Positions 15,346 to 23,732 of a DNA stretch of 36,103 nucleotides are shown one piece after another. The notes under the pieces were generated by a model. That model was given only the letters and a program-made list of their open reading frames with translations, did not search any database and was not told where the DNA came from. A program made the position numbers and the translations under genes. This DNA is from Lucifugimonas sp038150225 (lineage in GTDB: Bacteria; Chloroflexota; Dehalococcoidia; Lucifugimonadales; Lucifugimonadaceae): the NCBI GenBank assembly GCA_038150225.1, contig JAYQWG010000023.1, forward strand, positions 1 through 36,103, given 5' to 3'. The stretch's first letter is position 1. Every line of letters starts with the position of its first letter.

Positions 15346-17028
15346 ATGTCTAAGCACCTTACAGGTAGTCAAATCGTCTGCGAAGCGCTTCTCAAAGAGG
15401 GCGTAGACGTGGTGTTTGGCATCCCCGGTGGCGCGATTCTTCCTCTCTACGGGACCTTGTCCCAGTACCCGGATTTGCGGCACGTGCTCGTTCGGCACGA
15501 ACAAGGTGCTGCACACGCTGCTGACGGGTACGCCCGATCGACAGGCAAAGTCGGTGTTGCTTTTGCAACGTCAGGTCCTGGGTCCACGAACCTGATAACA
15601 GGTCTTGCCACGGCAATGATGGACTCTGTCCCAATGGTGGCAATTACCGGACAAGTAGGTCGCGCTGCGATCGGTACTGATGCTTTCCAGGAAACCGACA
15701 TCACCGGTGCAACGCTCCCGGTAACCAAGCACAACTATCTCGTAATGCGAGCTGATGACCTCGGACAAGTTGTTCACGAGGCGTTCCACATTGCTCGAAC
15801 TGGCCGTCCTGGTCCGGTGCTCATTGATATTCCTAAAGACGTATTCACCGAAATGGGGGTCTACGACAATGACGCGCCTATAAACCTGCCGGGATACAAA
15901 ACTCCGGGTAAGGCTGACGAGTCACAGGTGGAAGCCGCCGCAAAGCTCATCAACGAGGCTGAGCGTCCTGTGATCCTTGCCGGTCACGGTGTGGTGTTGT
16001 CTCGTTCATTTGACGAACTCAGAGAGCTTGCCGAAAAAGCTCAAATCCCTGTCGTGACCACATTGCTCGGCATCTCTTCATTTCCTGAAGACCACGTACT
16101 CAGTACTGGCTTCCCGGGAATGCACGGCATGGCGTACGCCTCGCTGGCAATTGACGAAGCGGACCTGGTCATCAACTTTGGTAGTCGATTCGACGACCGT
16201 ATCGTCGGTGATGCAAAGCGTTTCTCGACTGGATCAAAGAAGATTCACGTTGATATCGACCCAGCTGAAATCAATAAGACTGTGAAGGTTGATGTTCCGG
16301 TCGTTGGAAACATCAAAGACGTATTCGGTCAGCTCACTCCAAAGGTGGAGAAGACTACCCACGTTGAGTGGTTGCAGCGCGTCGAGCATCTCAAAGCAGA
16401 GCATCCTTCACTTCGAATTCCTGAGACAGATCGGTTGATGGGACAGCATGTTGTGAAGGCGCTGTCCGATGTCACTGATGGTCAGGCGATTGTCACGACC
16501 GGTGTTGGTCAGCATCAAATGTGGGCTGCTCAGCACTACACGTTTAAGAACCCCAATTCGTGGCTTTCGTCCGGTGGAGCCGGCACGATGGGTTACGAAG
16601 TTCCGTCGGCTATTGGGGCCCAAATGGGTAATCCGGACAAACTCGTGTGGTCGATCTGCGGAGATGGTGGATTCCAGATGACCATGATGGAGCTTGCAAC
16701 CGCGGTTGAGAACAAGTTGCCGGTCAAGTACGCCATCTTGAACAACAACCATTTGGGCATGATCACCCAGTGGCAGGGCTTCTTCTACAACAAGGATTAC
16801 CAGGCTGAGACTTACACAGCCAATCCTGATTTCGTAAAGCTTGCCGAGGCATACGGCATCAAAGCAATCCGAGTCACAAGCCAGGATCAACTGGAATCTG
16901 CAATCAAAGAAGCAAACGATCACCCTGGTCCGGTCGTTGTCGACTTCATCATTGAGAAGGTCGACGACGTTTATCCGATGATCCCGGCTGGTCAGAGCGT
17001 TAAAGAACTCATCGAGGACCCTAACTAA
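15346..17028 (+). CDS. ilvB: Acetolactate synthase large subunit
   Basis: ThDP-dependent catalytic subunit that condenses pyruvate with pyruvate or 2-oxobutyrate. The frame is open from 15154, but upstream codons lie inside the T-box; the true start is ATG 15346 with AGGA at 15336-15339, giving 560 residues, normal for the family. Seen: VFGIPGGAILPLY, the catalytic Glu in VRHEQGAAHAADGYAR (about E52), GPGSTNLITGLATAMMDS, and the ThDP/Mg site GDGGFQMTMMELATAVENKLPVKYAILNNN (split across about residues 440-470). Its stop overlaps the ilvN start (TAATG), so large and small subunits are translationally coupled. Confidence 0.97.
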   Translation: MSKHLTGSQIVCEALLKEGVDVVFGIPGGAILPLYGTLSQYPDLRHVLVRHEQGAAHAADGYARSTGKVGVAFATSGPGSTNLITGLATAMMDSVPMVAITGQVGRAAIGTDAFQETDITGATLPVTKHNYLVMRADDLGQVVHEAFHIARTGRPGPVLIDIPKDVFTEMGVYDNDAPINLPGYKTPGKADESQVEAAAKLINEAERPVILAGHGVVLSRSFDELRELAEKAQIPVVTTLLGISSFPEDHVLSTGFPGMHGMAYASLAIDEADLVINFGSRFDDRIVGDAKRFSTGSKKIHVDIDPAEINKTVKVDVPVVGNIKDVFGQLTPKVEKTTHVEWLQRVEHLKAEHPSLRIPETDRLMGQHVVKALSDVTDGQAIVTTGVGQHQMWAAQHYTFKNPNSWLSSGGAGTMGYEVPSAIGAQMGNPDKLVWSICGDGGFQMTMMELATAVENKLPVKYAILNNNHLGMITQWQGFFYNKDYQAETYTANPDFVKLAEAYGIKAIRVTSQDQLESAIKEANDHPGPVVVDFIIEKVDDVYPMIPAGQSVKELIEDPN

Positions 17029-17618
17029 TGGCATCAGGTAACGGCGCGTCTCAACGCACAATTTCTGCTCTCGTGCAGGACCGTCCTGGTGTGCTCGCCA
17101 GGATCTCAAGTTTGTTCCGTCGACGAGGTTTCAACATTGCGAGCCTCACCGTTGGACGATCTGAGCAACCAGGTCTTTCTCGAATGACTTTCGTAGTCGA
17201 AGGTCCCGAGGATGTGGTCAATCAGGTCGCAGCGCAGCTTGATCGGTTGATTGATGTAGTCGAAGTGCATGACATCACTGAACAAAACATCGTCTGGCGA
17301 GAACTCGCACTTCTCAAGGTAACCACTACTGCGGAAACCCGCGGTGAGGTACTTGAGCTTGCTGGCGTTTACCGGGCGAACGTGATCGACATTGGAGTCG
17401 ATAGCCTCGTGATGGAGATTTCTGGCGGTCGTCAGAAGATCGACTCGCTGATCGAGCTTCTCCGGAAATTTGGACTTCGAGAAGTGTTGCGTACGGGCAG
17501 AATCGCGACGCTTCGAGGAACGCTGGTTGAAGGCGAAGAGGACGGACTGTTCCAGGCCGATGCCAGCAAATCAACTTATGAACTGCCCGTACCTACAGGT
17601 GAATCTGGAAGCGTTTAG
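17028..17618 (+). CDS. ilvN: Acetolactate synthase small (regulatory) subunit
   Basis: Regulatory partner of IlvB that raises activity and gives valine feedback inhibition. The N-terminal ACT domain reads ISALVQDRPGVLARISSLFRRRGFNIASLTVG (residues 10-41 in outline), followed by the family's second domain with RELALLKV and GVYRANVIDIG. At 196 residues it is about 20-30 longer than common IlvN because of an acidic/Ser-rich tail after FGLREVLRTGRIATLRG. The ATG at 17028 overlaps the ilvB stop, and GAGGA lies in the end of ilvB. Confidence 0.96.
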   Translation: MASGNGASQRTISALVQDRPGVLARISSLFRRRGFNIASLTVGRSEQPGLSRMTFVVEGPEDVVNQVAAQLDRLIDVVEVHDITEQNIVWRELALLKVTTTAETRGEVLELAGVYRANVIDIGVDSLVMEISGGRQKIDSLIELLRKFGLREVLRTGRIATLRGTLVEGEEDGLFQADASKSTYELPVPTGESGSV

Positions 17619-17635
17619 ACCGCTCCCACAACAAC

Positions 17636-17654
17636 CCACCAGGGTGTCTGGTGG
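17636..17654 (+). other. Stem-loop between ilvN and ilvC
   Basis: CCACCAG (17636-17642) pairs with CTGGTGG (17648-17654) around GGTGT. There is no T-run. It is one of several such structures at gene junctions of this operon. Confidence 0.5.
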
Positions 17655-17690
17655 AACAACTAACTGGAGCCAGAAGGCTAACTACAAGAA

Positions 17691-18689
17691 ATGGCTACTC
17701 TCTCTTACGACAAAGATATTGATGACGCGATACTTCGCGATAAGACTATTGCGGTACTCGGATACGGGTCGCAAGGTCACGCTCACGCTCTGAACCTGAA
17801 GGAAAGCGGGTTCAACGTTGTAGTTGGTCTTTACGAAGGCAGCCGAAGCAAACAGGCGGCCGAGGAGGCCGGTCTCGAAGTTCTTTCGAACGCCGAAGCA
17901 ACCAAGCGTGCTGACCTTATTTCGTTCTGCTTGCCCGACACTGTTCAGGCCAAGGTGTACCACGAAGACGTTGAGCCAAACCTTTCAGCAGGCAAGACCT
18001 TGCTGTTCGCTCACGGCTTCACGATTTTCTACGAACAGATCACCCCACCAGACAACGTTGACGTTGTGATGATTGCTCCAAAGGCACCCGGTCACCGAGT
18101 GCGTGCGGTCTACGAGCGAGGGCTTGGTGTCCCGTGTCTCGTAGCTGTTCACCAGGACGTATCCGGCAAAGCCCACGACATCGCTCTTGCTTACGGTAAG
18201 GGTGTCGGCGGTGGACGAGCTGGAATCCTCGAAACCACTTTCAAGGAAGAGACCGAAACCGACCTTTTCGGTGAGCAGGCTGTTCTTTGTGGTGGTGTGA
18301 GTGAGCTTGTGAAAGCTGGATTCGAAGTACTGGTCGAAGCTGGTTACGAGCCAGAGTCTGCCTACTTTGAGGTTCTTCACGAACTGAAGCTCATCGTTGA
18401 CCTTATGTACCAGGGTGGTCTCGGCTACATGCGTTACTCGGTTAGTGAAACCGCTGAGTACGGTGACTACAGCCGTGGTCCTGTTGTTATTGACTCCAAG
18501 GTCAAGGACAACATGCGAGAAGTTCTCCGACAGATTCAGTCAGGTGAGTTCGCTCGTGAGTGGATTGCCGAGAACGACGAAGGTCAGCACAAGTTCAAGC
18601 AGATGCGTGCCGAGAACGAAGAGCACGGAATCGAGAAGGTCGGTAAAGAGCTTCGCGACATGATGCCGTGGCTCGAGTCCACCACATAA
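17691..18689 (+). CDS. ilvC: Ketol-acid reductoisomerase
   Basis: Mg- and NAD(P)H-dependent enzyme that isomerises and reduces acetolactate or acetohydroxybutyrate to the dihydroxy acid. The 332 residues fit the short class I enzyme. Visible: VLGYGSQGHAHALNLKESG (dinucleotide fold), FAHGF, MIAPKAPGHRVRAVYERGLGVPCLVAV, the metal-binding DLFGEQAVLCGG, and the C-terminal knotted helical domain with YFEVLHELKLIVDLMYQGG and SVSETAEYGDY. AAGG precedes the ATG at 17691 at a slightly long distance. It is the third gene of the T-box-controlled operon. Confidence 0.97.
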   Translation: MATLSYDKDIDDAILRDKTIAVLGYGSQGHAHALNLKESGFNVVVGLYEGSRSKQAAEEAGLEVLSNAEATKRADLISFCLPDTVQAKVYHEDVEPNLSAGKTLLFAHGFTIFYEQITPPDNVDVVMIAPKAPGHRVRAVYERGLGVPCLVAVHQDVSGKAHDIALAYGKGVGGGRAGILETTFKEETETDLFGEQAVLCGGVSELVKAGFEVLVEAGYEPESAYFEVLHELKLIVDLMYQGGLGYMRYSVSETAEYGDYSRGPVVIDSKVKDNMREVLRQIQSGEFAREWIAENDEGQHKFKQMRAENEEHGIEKVGKELRDMMPWLESTT

Positions 18690-18706
18690 ACAGATTGAAG
18701 TCCTAT

Positions 18707-18733
18707 GCAGCACCGGTGCGTTGCCGGTGCTGC
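18707..18733 (+). other. Strong stem-loop between ilvC and leuA
   Basis: GCAGCACCGG (18707-18716) and CCGGTGCTGC (18724-18733) form a perfect 10-bp stem with a 7-nt loop. A second repeat, CTGCAG at 18738-18743 and 18754-18759, follows. No U-run is present, so a processing, pausing or stabilising element fits better than a terminator. Confidence 0.55.
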
Positions 18734-18789
18734 CGATCTGCAGTCCAAATCAACTGCAGTAAAGGTCGATAAGCGCTGGAGGTATTCAC

Positions 18790-20358
18790 ATGGCGCAAGT
18801 AAGCGGTACAGACGACAAAGTAATAATTTTCGACACGACACTTCGTGACGGCGAACAGTCCGCCGGGGCGGGTCTAACAGTCGAGGAAAAGCTCCGTATC
18901 GCTCACCAGCTAAACAAGTTGGGCGTCGACGTGATCGAGGCAGGCTTTGCGGGTAGTTCACCTGGTGACTTCGAAGCAGTTCGTCGAATTGCAACTGAGG
19001 TCAAGGGGCCAGTGATTGCGTCGCTGGCGCGTGCTGTCACCTCCGATATTGATGCCGCCGGCAAGGCGTTGGAAGGTGTTGAGAACGCACGTATTCATAC
19101 GTTCATCTCTGCGTCTGATATTCACCTGATGCACCAGATGCGCAAGAACCGTGAAGCCATCATGGATATGGCGGTTGAGGCGGTTAAGAGGGCTAAAACT
19201 TACGTTGATGACGTTGAGTTTTCGCCAATGGATGCGTCTCGGACGGAACCGGAATATCTCTACGCGATGCTCGAAGCAGTCATCAAGGCTGGAGCTACGA
19301 CCGTAAATATTCCAGACACAGTGGGATACTCGACTCCTGAAGAGTTCGGTGGTTTGATCAAGGGCATTCGAGAGAACGTTCCGAATATCGATGATGCGGT
19401 TATTAGCGTGCATTGCCACAACGACCTTGGTATGGCCTCAGCGAACTCGCTGGCTGCCATCGAGAACGGTGCTCGACAAGTTGAAGGCTGTATAAACGGT
19501 CTCGGAGAACGAGCAGGAAACGCCGCACTCGAAGAAGTGATCATGGCGGTAGAAACTCGACCTGACCATTACGGGGTCAACACGGGCATAGACACCAAGG
19601 AAATCGGCAACTCCAGCCGAATGATTAGCTCGATATTTGGATTCCCTGTTCAGGCGAACAAAGCAGTTGTTGGTCAGAACGCATTCCGTCACTCATCGGG
19701 TATTCACCAGGATGGATTCCTGAAAGATCGAACTACATTCGAGATCATGGAGCCCGAAACCGTTGGTTGGCGTGGTGAAGCACTGGTACTCGGAAAACTT
19801 TCGGGTCGAGCTGGTCTCCGCGCCCGACTTAAGGAACTTGGCTACGAACTCAACGACGAAGAGCTCGCCAGCGTGTTCATTAGCTTCAAAGACCTTGCTG
19901 ACAGCAAGCGAGAGGTCACCGATATGGACCTCGAGGCTCTGATGTCGGAACAACACCGAATGGTCGACACAAATAGAACCTACAGGGTTGGAGCCGTTCA
20001 CGTTGTGTGTGGTAACGACACTGTCCCTGAAGCGACGGTCACGCTGGATTGCCCGGATGGAGAATCTCGCACTGTCGATGCCAAGGGAACTGGACCGGTC
20101 GATGCTGTATGTAAAGCTATCGATGAGGTAGTTGATCTCGATATCGAGTTGACCGAATTTGCAGTTTCCGCTGTGACGGAAGGAATCGACTCGCTCGGTG
20201 AGGTGACTATCCGGGTTGAGAAGGATGGTTCGATCTACTCTGGTCGAAGCTCCGACTCAGACATCGTCGTCGCTTCAGCGAAGGCGTATGTGAACGCAAT
20301 TAACAGATTGCTGACTATTGGTGCACAGGATCGTTCTGCGGCCACCGGCGCTGTCTAG
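18790..20358 (+). CDS. leuA: 2-Isopropylmalate synthase
   Basis: First committed step of leucine synthesis: acetyl-CoA plus 2-oxoisovalerate gives 2-isopropylmalate. The catalytic TIM barrel begins with FDTTLRDGEQSAGAGLTVEEK (metal Asp, catalytic Arg) and includes SVHCHNDLGMASANSLAAI with the metal-binding HxH. The FRHSSGIHQDG stretch and a C-terminal LeuA regulatory domain (about 385-510), where leucine inhibits, complete it. The length of 522 is normal. The ATG at 18790 has GGAGG seven bases upstream. It is distinct from the cimA-type homologue at 31790. Confidence 0.96.
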   Translation: MAQVSGTDDKVIIFDTTLRDGEQSAGAGLTVEEKLRIAHQLNKLGVDVIEAGFAGSSPGDFEAVRRIATEVKGPVIASLARAVTSDIDAAGKALEGVENARIHTFISASDIHLMHQMRKNREAIMDMAVEAVKRAKTYVDDVEFSPMDASRTEPEYLYAMLEAVIKAGATTVNIPDTVGYSTPEEFGGLIKGIRENVPNIDDAVISVHCHNDLGMASANSLAAIENGARQVEGCINGLGERAGNAALEEVIMAVETRPDHYGVNTGIDTKEIGNSSRMISSIFGFPVQANKAVVGQNAFRHSSGIHQDGFLKDRTTFEIMEPETVGWRGEALVLGKLSGRAGLRARLKELGYELNDEELASVFISFKDLADSKREVTDMDLEALMSEQHRMVDTNRTYRVGAVHVVCGNDTVPEATVTLDCPDGESRTVDAKGTGPVDAVCKAIDEVVDLDIELTEFAVSAVTEGIDSLGEVTIRVEKDGSIYSGRSSDSDIVVASAKAYVNAINRLLTIGAQDRSAATGAV

Positions 20359-20387
20359 TTGGTAAACAGGCTCGAATTGAACATTTC

Positions 20388-20415
20388 GAACGGCGTCCTA
20401 ATAAGGGCGCCGTTC
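20388..20415 (+). other. Strong stem-loop between leuA and leuC
   Basis: A 12-bp stem (20388-20399 with 20404-20415, one G-U pair) closes on a 4-nt loop. The sequence after it is CTGCGCTACC, without a U-run, so readthrough into leuC is expected. Confidence 0.55.
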
Positions 20416-20479
20416 TGCGCTACCATGTGTGGTCGCAAAATCTAAACGGAACTACCTAGCCACGGAGGGTTAGAACCAC

Positions 20480-21883
20480 ATGGCAAAGACCATGTTTGAA
20501 AAGATCTGGGAGAAGCACATTGTTGCTGAGCCAGAAGACCAGCCAGCATTGATCTACATCGATCTTCACCTGGTTCACGAGGTAACGTCTCCCCAGGCAT
20601 TCGAAGCCCTTCGCTTGAACAACCGCAAGGTACGTCGACCTGATCTCACTATCTCAACTGTCGACCACAACGTCCCGACCGACGAGACTCGGACCGAGGA
20701 AATCAAGGATCCGATTGCTCGCCAGCAGGTCGACACTCTTCGAAAGAATTGTGAGGACTTCGGTGTCACACTCTACGATGTTGACTCTGATGCCCAGGGA
20801 ATCGTTCACGTCATTGGTCCAGAGCAGGGTTACACCCAGCCGGGCATGACCATCGTTTGTGGTGACTCTCACACCTCTACGCACGGTGCTTTCGGATCAC
20901 TTGCTTTTGGTATTGGCACTTCCGAAGTAGAACACGTCCTAGCAACCCAGACTCTCCGGCAGCGCAAGCCTAAGACCATGGAAGTGCGATTCACCGGAGA
21001 GTTGAAGCCCGGTGTCACAGCCAAAGACATGATCCTCGCTGCTATTGGCAAGATGGGTACCGCTGGCGGAACTGGATATGTAATCGAGTACACCGGTGAA
21101 GCCGTGCGCAAACTCGATATGGCCGGTCGAATGACGATCTGCAACATGACGATCGAAGGTGGTGCACGAGCTGGTCTTATCGCCCCGGATGACACAACAT
21201 TCGATTGGATGAAGGGTCGCCGCTTCGTACCTAAAGGTGAAGATTTCGACAATGCTGTTGCCGAATGGCGAGAAATGGCAAGCGATGAAGGCGCTACCTA
21301 TGACGCGTTGGTTGAAATTGATTGTGACGAGTTGGTCCCACACGTTTCCTGGGGCACCAACCCCGGCCAGGTAACCAAGGTCACAGACCGAATCCCTGCA
21401 CCTGATGACTTCGAGGACGCAACTGAGCGTGCATCTGCTGAGAACGCACTTGCGTACATGGATTTGAAGCCAGGTACTCCGATTGAAGACATCAGTGTTG
21501 ACCGTGTATTCATTGGTTCATGCACAAACGCTCGACTCGAAGACTTGCGAGATGCAGCTTCAATAATCGAGGGTCACAAGGTGGCGTCGACCGTTCGAGC
21601 GCAGGTAATGCCTGGATCAACTTTGACGAAGATGCTCGCTGAAAAAGAAGGGCTCGATTCGATATTCAAGGACGCTGGTTTCGAATGGCGAGAGTCTGGA
21701 TGCTCGATGTGTCTCGGCATGAACCCGGACATTCTTGTTCCCGGTGAGCGATGCGCATCGACTTCGAACCGAAACTTTGAAGGCCGACAGGGCAAAGGTG
21801 GCCGAACCCACCTCGTGAGCCCGGCAATGGCAGCAGCAGCAGCCATCAAGGGACACTTCGTCGACGTCCGAGACTGGGAATAG
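20480..21883 (+). CDS. leuC: 3-Isopropylmalate dehydratase large subunit
   Basis: Aconitase-family [4Fe-4S] subunit that, with LeuD, isomerises 2- to 3-isopropylmalate. The 467 residues show IYIDLHLVHEVTSPQAFEAL, IVCGDSHTSTHGAFGSLAFG, GSCTNARLEDL with the first cluster Cys, and SGCSMCLGMNPD with the other two. RNFEGRQGKGGRTHLVSPAM near the end is characteristic. GGAGG precedes the ATG at 20480. LeuC and LeuD are normally adjacent; here a membrane-protein gene lies between them. Confidence 0.97.
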   Translation: MAKTMFEKIWEKHIVAEPEDQPALIYIDLHLVHEVTSPQAFEALRLNNRKVRRPDLTISTVDHNVPTDETRTEEIKDPIARQQVDTLRKNCEDFGVTLYDVDSDAQGIVHVIGPEQGYTQPGMTIVCGDSHTSTHGAFGSLAFGIGTSEVEHVLATQTLRQRKPKTMEVRFTGELKPGVTAKDMILAAIGKMGTAGGTGYVIEYTGEAVRKLDMAGRMTICNMTIEGGARAGLIAPDDTTFDWMKGRRFVPKGEDFDNAVAEWREMASDEGATYDALVEIDCDELVPHVSWGTNPGQVTKVTDRIPAPDDFEDATERASAENALAYMDLKPGTPIEDISVDRVFIGSCTNARLEDLRDAASIIEGHKVASTVRAQVMPGSTLTKMLAEKEGLDSIFKDAGFEWRESGCSMCLGMNPDILVPGERCASTSNRNFEGRQGKGGRTHLVSPAMAAAAAIKGHFVDVRDWE

Positions 21884-21927
21884 TTCAGGTATGTCGAGCG
21901 GTGAAACGGTGTCAGTGAGGATCGTGA

Positions 21928-23007
21928 ATGAGTAACGATAATTCGTCTCGTAAGTACGATCCGCGCCCGCCGTCAGAGCGCCGCGGGGGACGTCGGCAGC
22001 GAGGAGAAACTCCTACTCGACTCCAGGCGAGCGACAGTTTGTTCGCGCGCATGACTGGTAGAGCAGAGCTCGACCGGGCCAAGGCGAAGCGTTACGAACC
22101 TTACGGTTACGAATCAAACAAGACCCAGTTGCGATGGACGATCATCGCACTGACGTTGTTTGCTGTGGTTGCGCTTGCACTTGCATGGCAGGACCGTTCG
22201 ACGGCCAGCACGTTGAGTGAATTGAGCGAGCGCGGGATTCGTACGGCACTGCCCACGAATACTTCGACCGCCGATTTTGCAGACTTCGCTGCCAGAGAAG
22301 GAATCGAGTGCCTCAACGAGGATGGCCTAATCATCCTCTCCGAGGGTTGCAGCAAGTTACTCGACGCACGCACCCGTTTCATCGATGAGGTCAACGTCGG
22401 ACTGACTCTGACAGTTGTGTTGTTGGCAATTTTGCTCGGAACAATGTTTGCGTTTGGATCGTTTACACACAGAGCGAGCCGAAACTTGCTCACGTTGAAA
22501 TCGGCTGAGCAAGGATTCACTCCTGAGAAGGGTGTTTTCTGGTTCTTCATACCGATCATGAACCTGGTAAAACCGTGGCAGGTCTACCGGGAGTTGTTCA
22601 AGGGCAGTGATCCGTCGGTACCGACGGACAACGAGACCCGCTGGAAAACAGAGGGTGAGGTTCCGGCAGTTGTTGCTATTTGGGCGTTGGTATTCGTTGG
22701 AGTGTTCTTCTTCAATCCACGCACGATAAGCATGATTTGGATGAGAGTGCGGGAGACTGTCGATGACTCGATTGGTTTGTACCAAAGACTCGTAATCGCT
22801 GACATATTGCTAGCTGTTCTAGCGATTTCAGCAATATTTGTAGTGCTCGAATTACACAGGCGACAGGAAGCCAAGCACAAGATTGTGGGTGAAGTAATAG
22901 TCACACCACCGCTACCTGTTGACCCGCTTGAAGAGGCGTTGAAGGAAGGCATTCGACGCAAGGAACGCGAGAGACGAACCTCCCGACGAGGAGCGAAAGG
23001 TAACTAA
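21928..23007 (+). CDS. DUF4328-like membrane protein between leuC and leuD
   Basis: The 359-residue product has a basic, Arg-rich cytosolic N terminus (about 1-65) and hydrophobic segments at about 70-90, 152-172, 243-261 and 285-307. A basic C-terminal tail (RRKERERRTSRRGAKGN) follows. The segment GVFWFFIPIMNLVKPWQVYRE before the third helix resembles the core of DUF4328 membrane proteins. The function is unknown. The ATG at 21928 follows a good GAGGA, and the TAA at 23007 is one base before the leuD TTG, so it is clearly part of the operon. A role in branched-chain amino acid metabolism or transport is possible but only from position. Confidence 0.82.
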   Translation: MSNDNSSRKYDPRPPSERRGGRRQRGETPTRLQASDSLFARMTGRAELDRAKAKRYEPYGYESNKTQLRWTIIALTLFAVVALALAWQDRSTASTLSELSERGIRTALPTNTSTADFADFAAREGIECLNEDGLIILSEGCSKLLDARTRFIDEVNVGLTLTVVLLAILLGTMFAFGSFTHRASRNLLTLKSAEQGFTPEKGVFWFFIPIMNLVKPWQVYRELFKGSDPSVPTDNETRWKTEGEVPAVVAIWALVFVGVFFFNPRTISMIWMRVRETVDDSIGLYQRLVIADILLAVLAISAIFVVLELHRRQEAKHKIVGEVIVTPPLPVDPLEEALKEGIRRKERERRTSRRGAKGN

Positions 23008-23008
23008 A

Positions 23009-23605
23009 TTGGAAAAGTTCACAACATTGACCAGCGTTGTCGCACCGCTCGACCGAGCAAACGTCGACACCGATCAGATCATTCCAAAACAGTTCCTCAA
23101 GCGAATTGAGCGAACCGGGTTTGGTGAGTTCGCGTTCTTCGACTGGCGTTACCTCGAGGATGGCGTTCTGAATCCAGACTTCATCCTGAACGATTCGAAA
23201 TATGTTGATGCCAACATCCTTGTTGCCGGACCAAACTTCGGTTCAGGTTCTTCGCGTGAACACGCTCCGTGGGCACTCATGGAAATGGGTTTCAAGGCAA
23301 TTATTTCGACCAGCTTTGCCGACATTTTTCGAAACAACTGCATGCAGAACGGCCTGCTCCCGGTGATTATCAGCGAAGAGGAGCGAGACACCATCATGGC
23401 TCGTGCACTTCGTGGCGATGGGTATCAGGTGACCATCGATCTTGCTGCGCAAACAGTTACCGATGGTCAGGGCTTGAACGCCAGCTTCGAAATTGACCCG
23501 TTCCGAAAGAACTCGATGCTCGAAGGTTTGGACGATGTTGGCATCACGATGACGCTGTCCGAAGCTATCGACTCGTTCGAGGCAGAGCGCACCGCCCGCT
23601 GGTAG
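23009..23605 (+). CDS. leuD: 3-Isopropylmalate dehydratase small subunit
   Basis: Small subunit completing the LeuCD isomerase; it carries the substrate-specificity loop. The 198 residues begin MEKFTTLTSVVAPLDRANVD and include TDQIIPKQFLKRIERTGFG, GPNFGSGSSREHAPWAL and a NNCMQNGLLPV segment, all standard. The start is TTG at 23009, with AAAGG at 22996-23000 inside the end of the preceding gene; no ATG is positioned to replace it. The tail (RTARW) is normal. Confidence 0.96.
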   Translation: MEKFTTLTSVVAPLDRANVDTDQIIPKQFLKRIERTGFGEFAFFDWRYLEDGVLNPDFILNDSKYVDANILVAGPNFGSGSSREHAPWALMEMGFKAIISTSFADIFRNNCMQNGLLPVIISEEERDTIMARALRGDGYQVTIDLAAQTVTDGQGLNASFEIDPFRKNSMLEGLDDVGITMTLSEAIDSFEAERTARW

Positions 23606-23732
23606 GTGGATCAATCCCGGATATCGAAATTCGACCGCTTTTCAGTGGAGAGGACCCGCGCTCGCTGGTAGACTTCACAGGTTTGAATTTTTACGCAGTC
23701 CAAGACTGAGAATGAAAGCAGAGCCCGAATAG

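Noticed and set aside
16408..17109. Long minus-strand open frame of 233 codons opposite ilvB/ilvN
   Set aside because: It lies entirely antisense to well-supported genes, has no recognisable protein motif and is explained by codon bias of the real genes.
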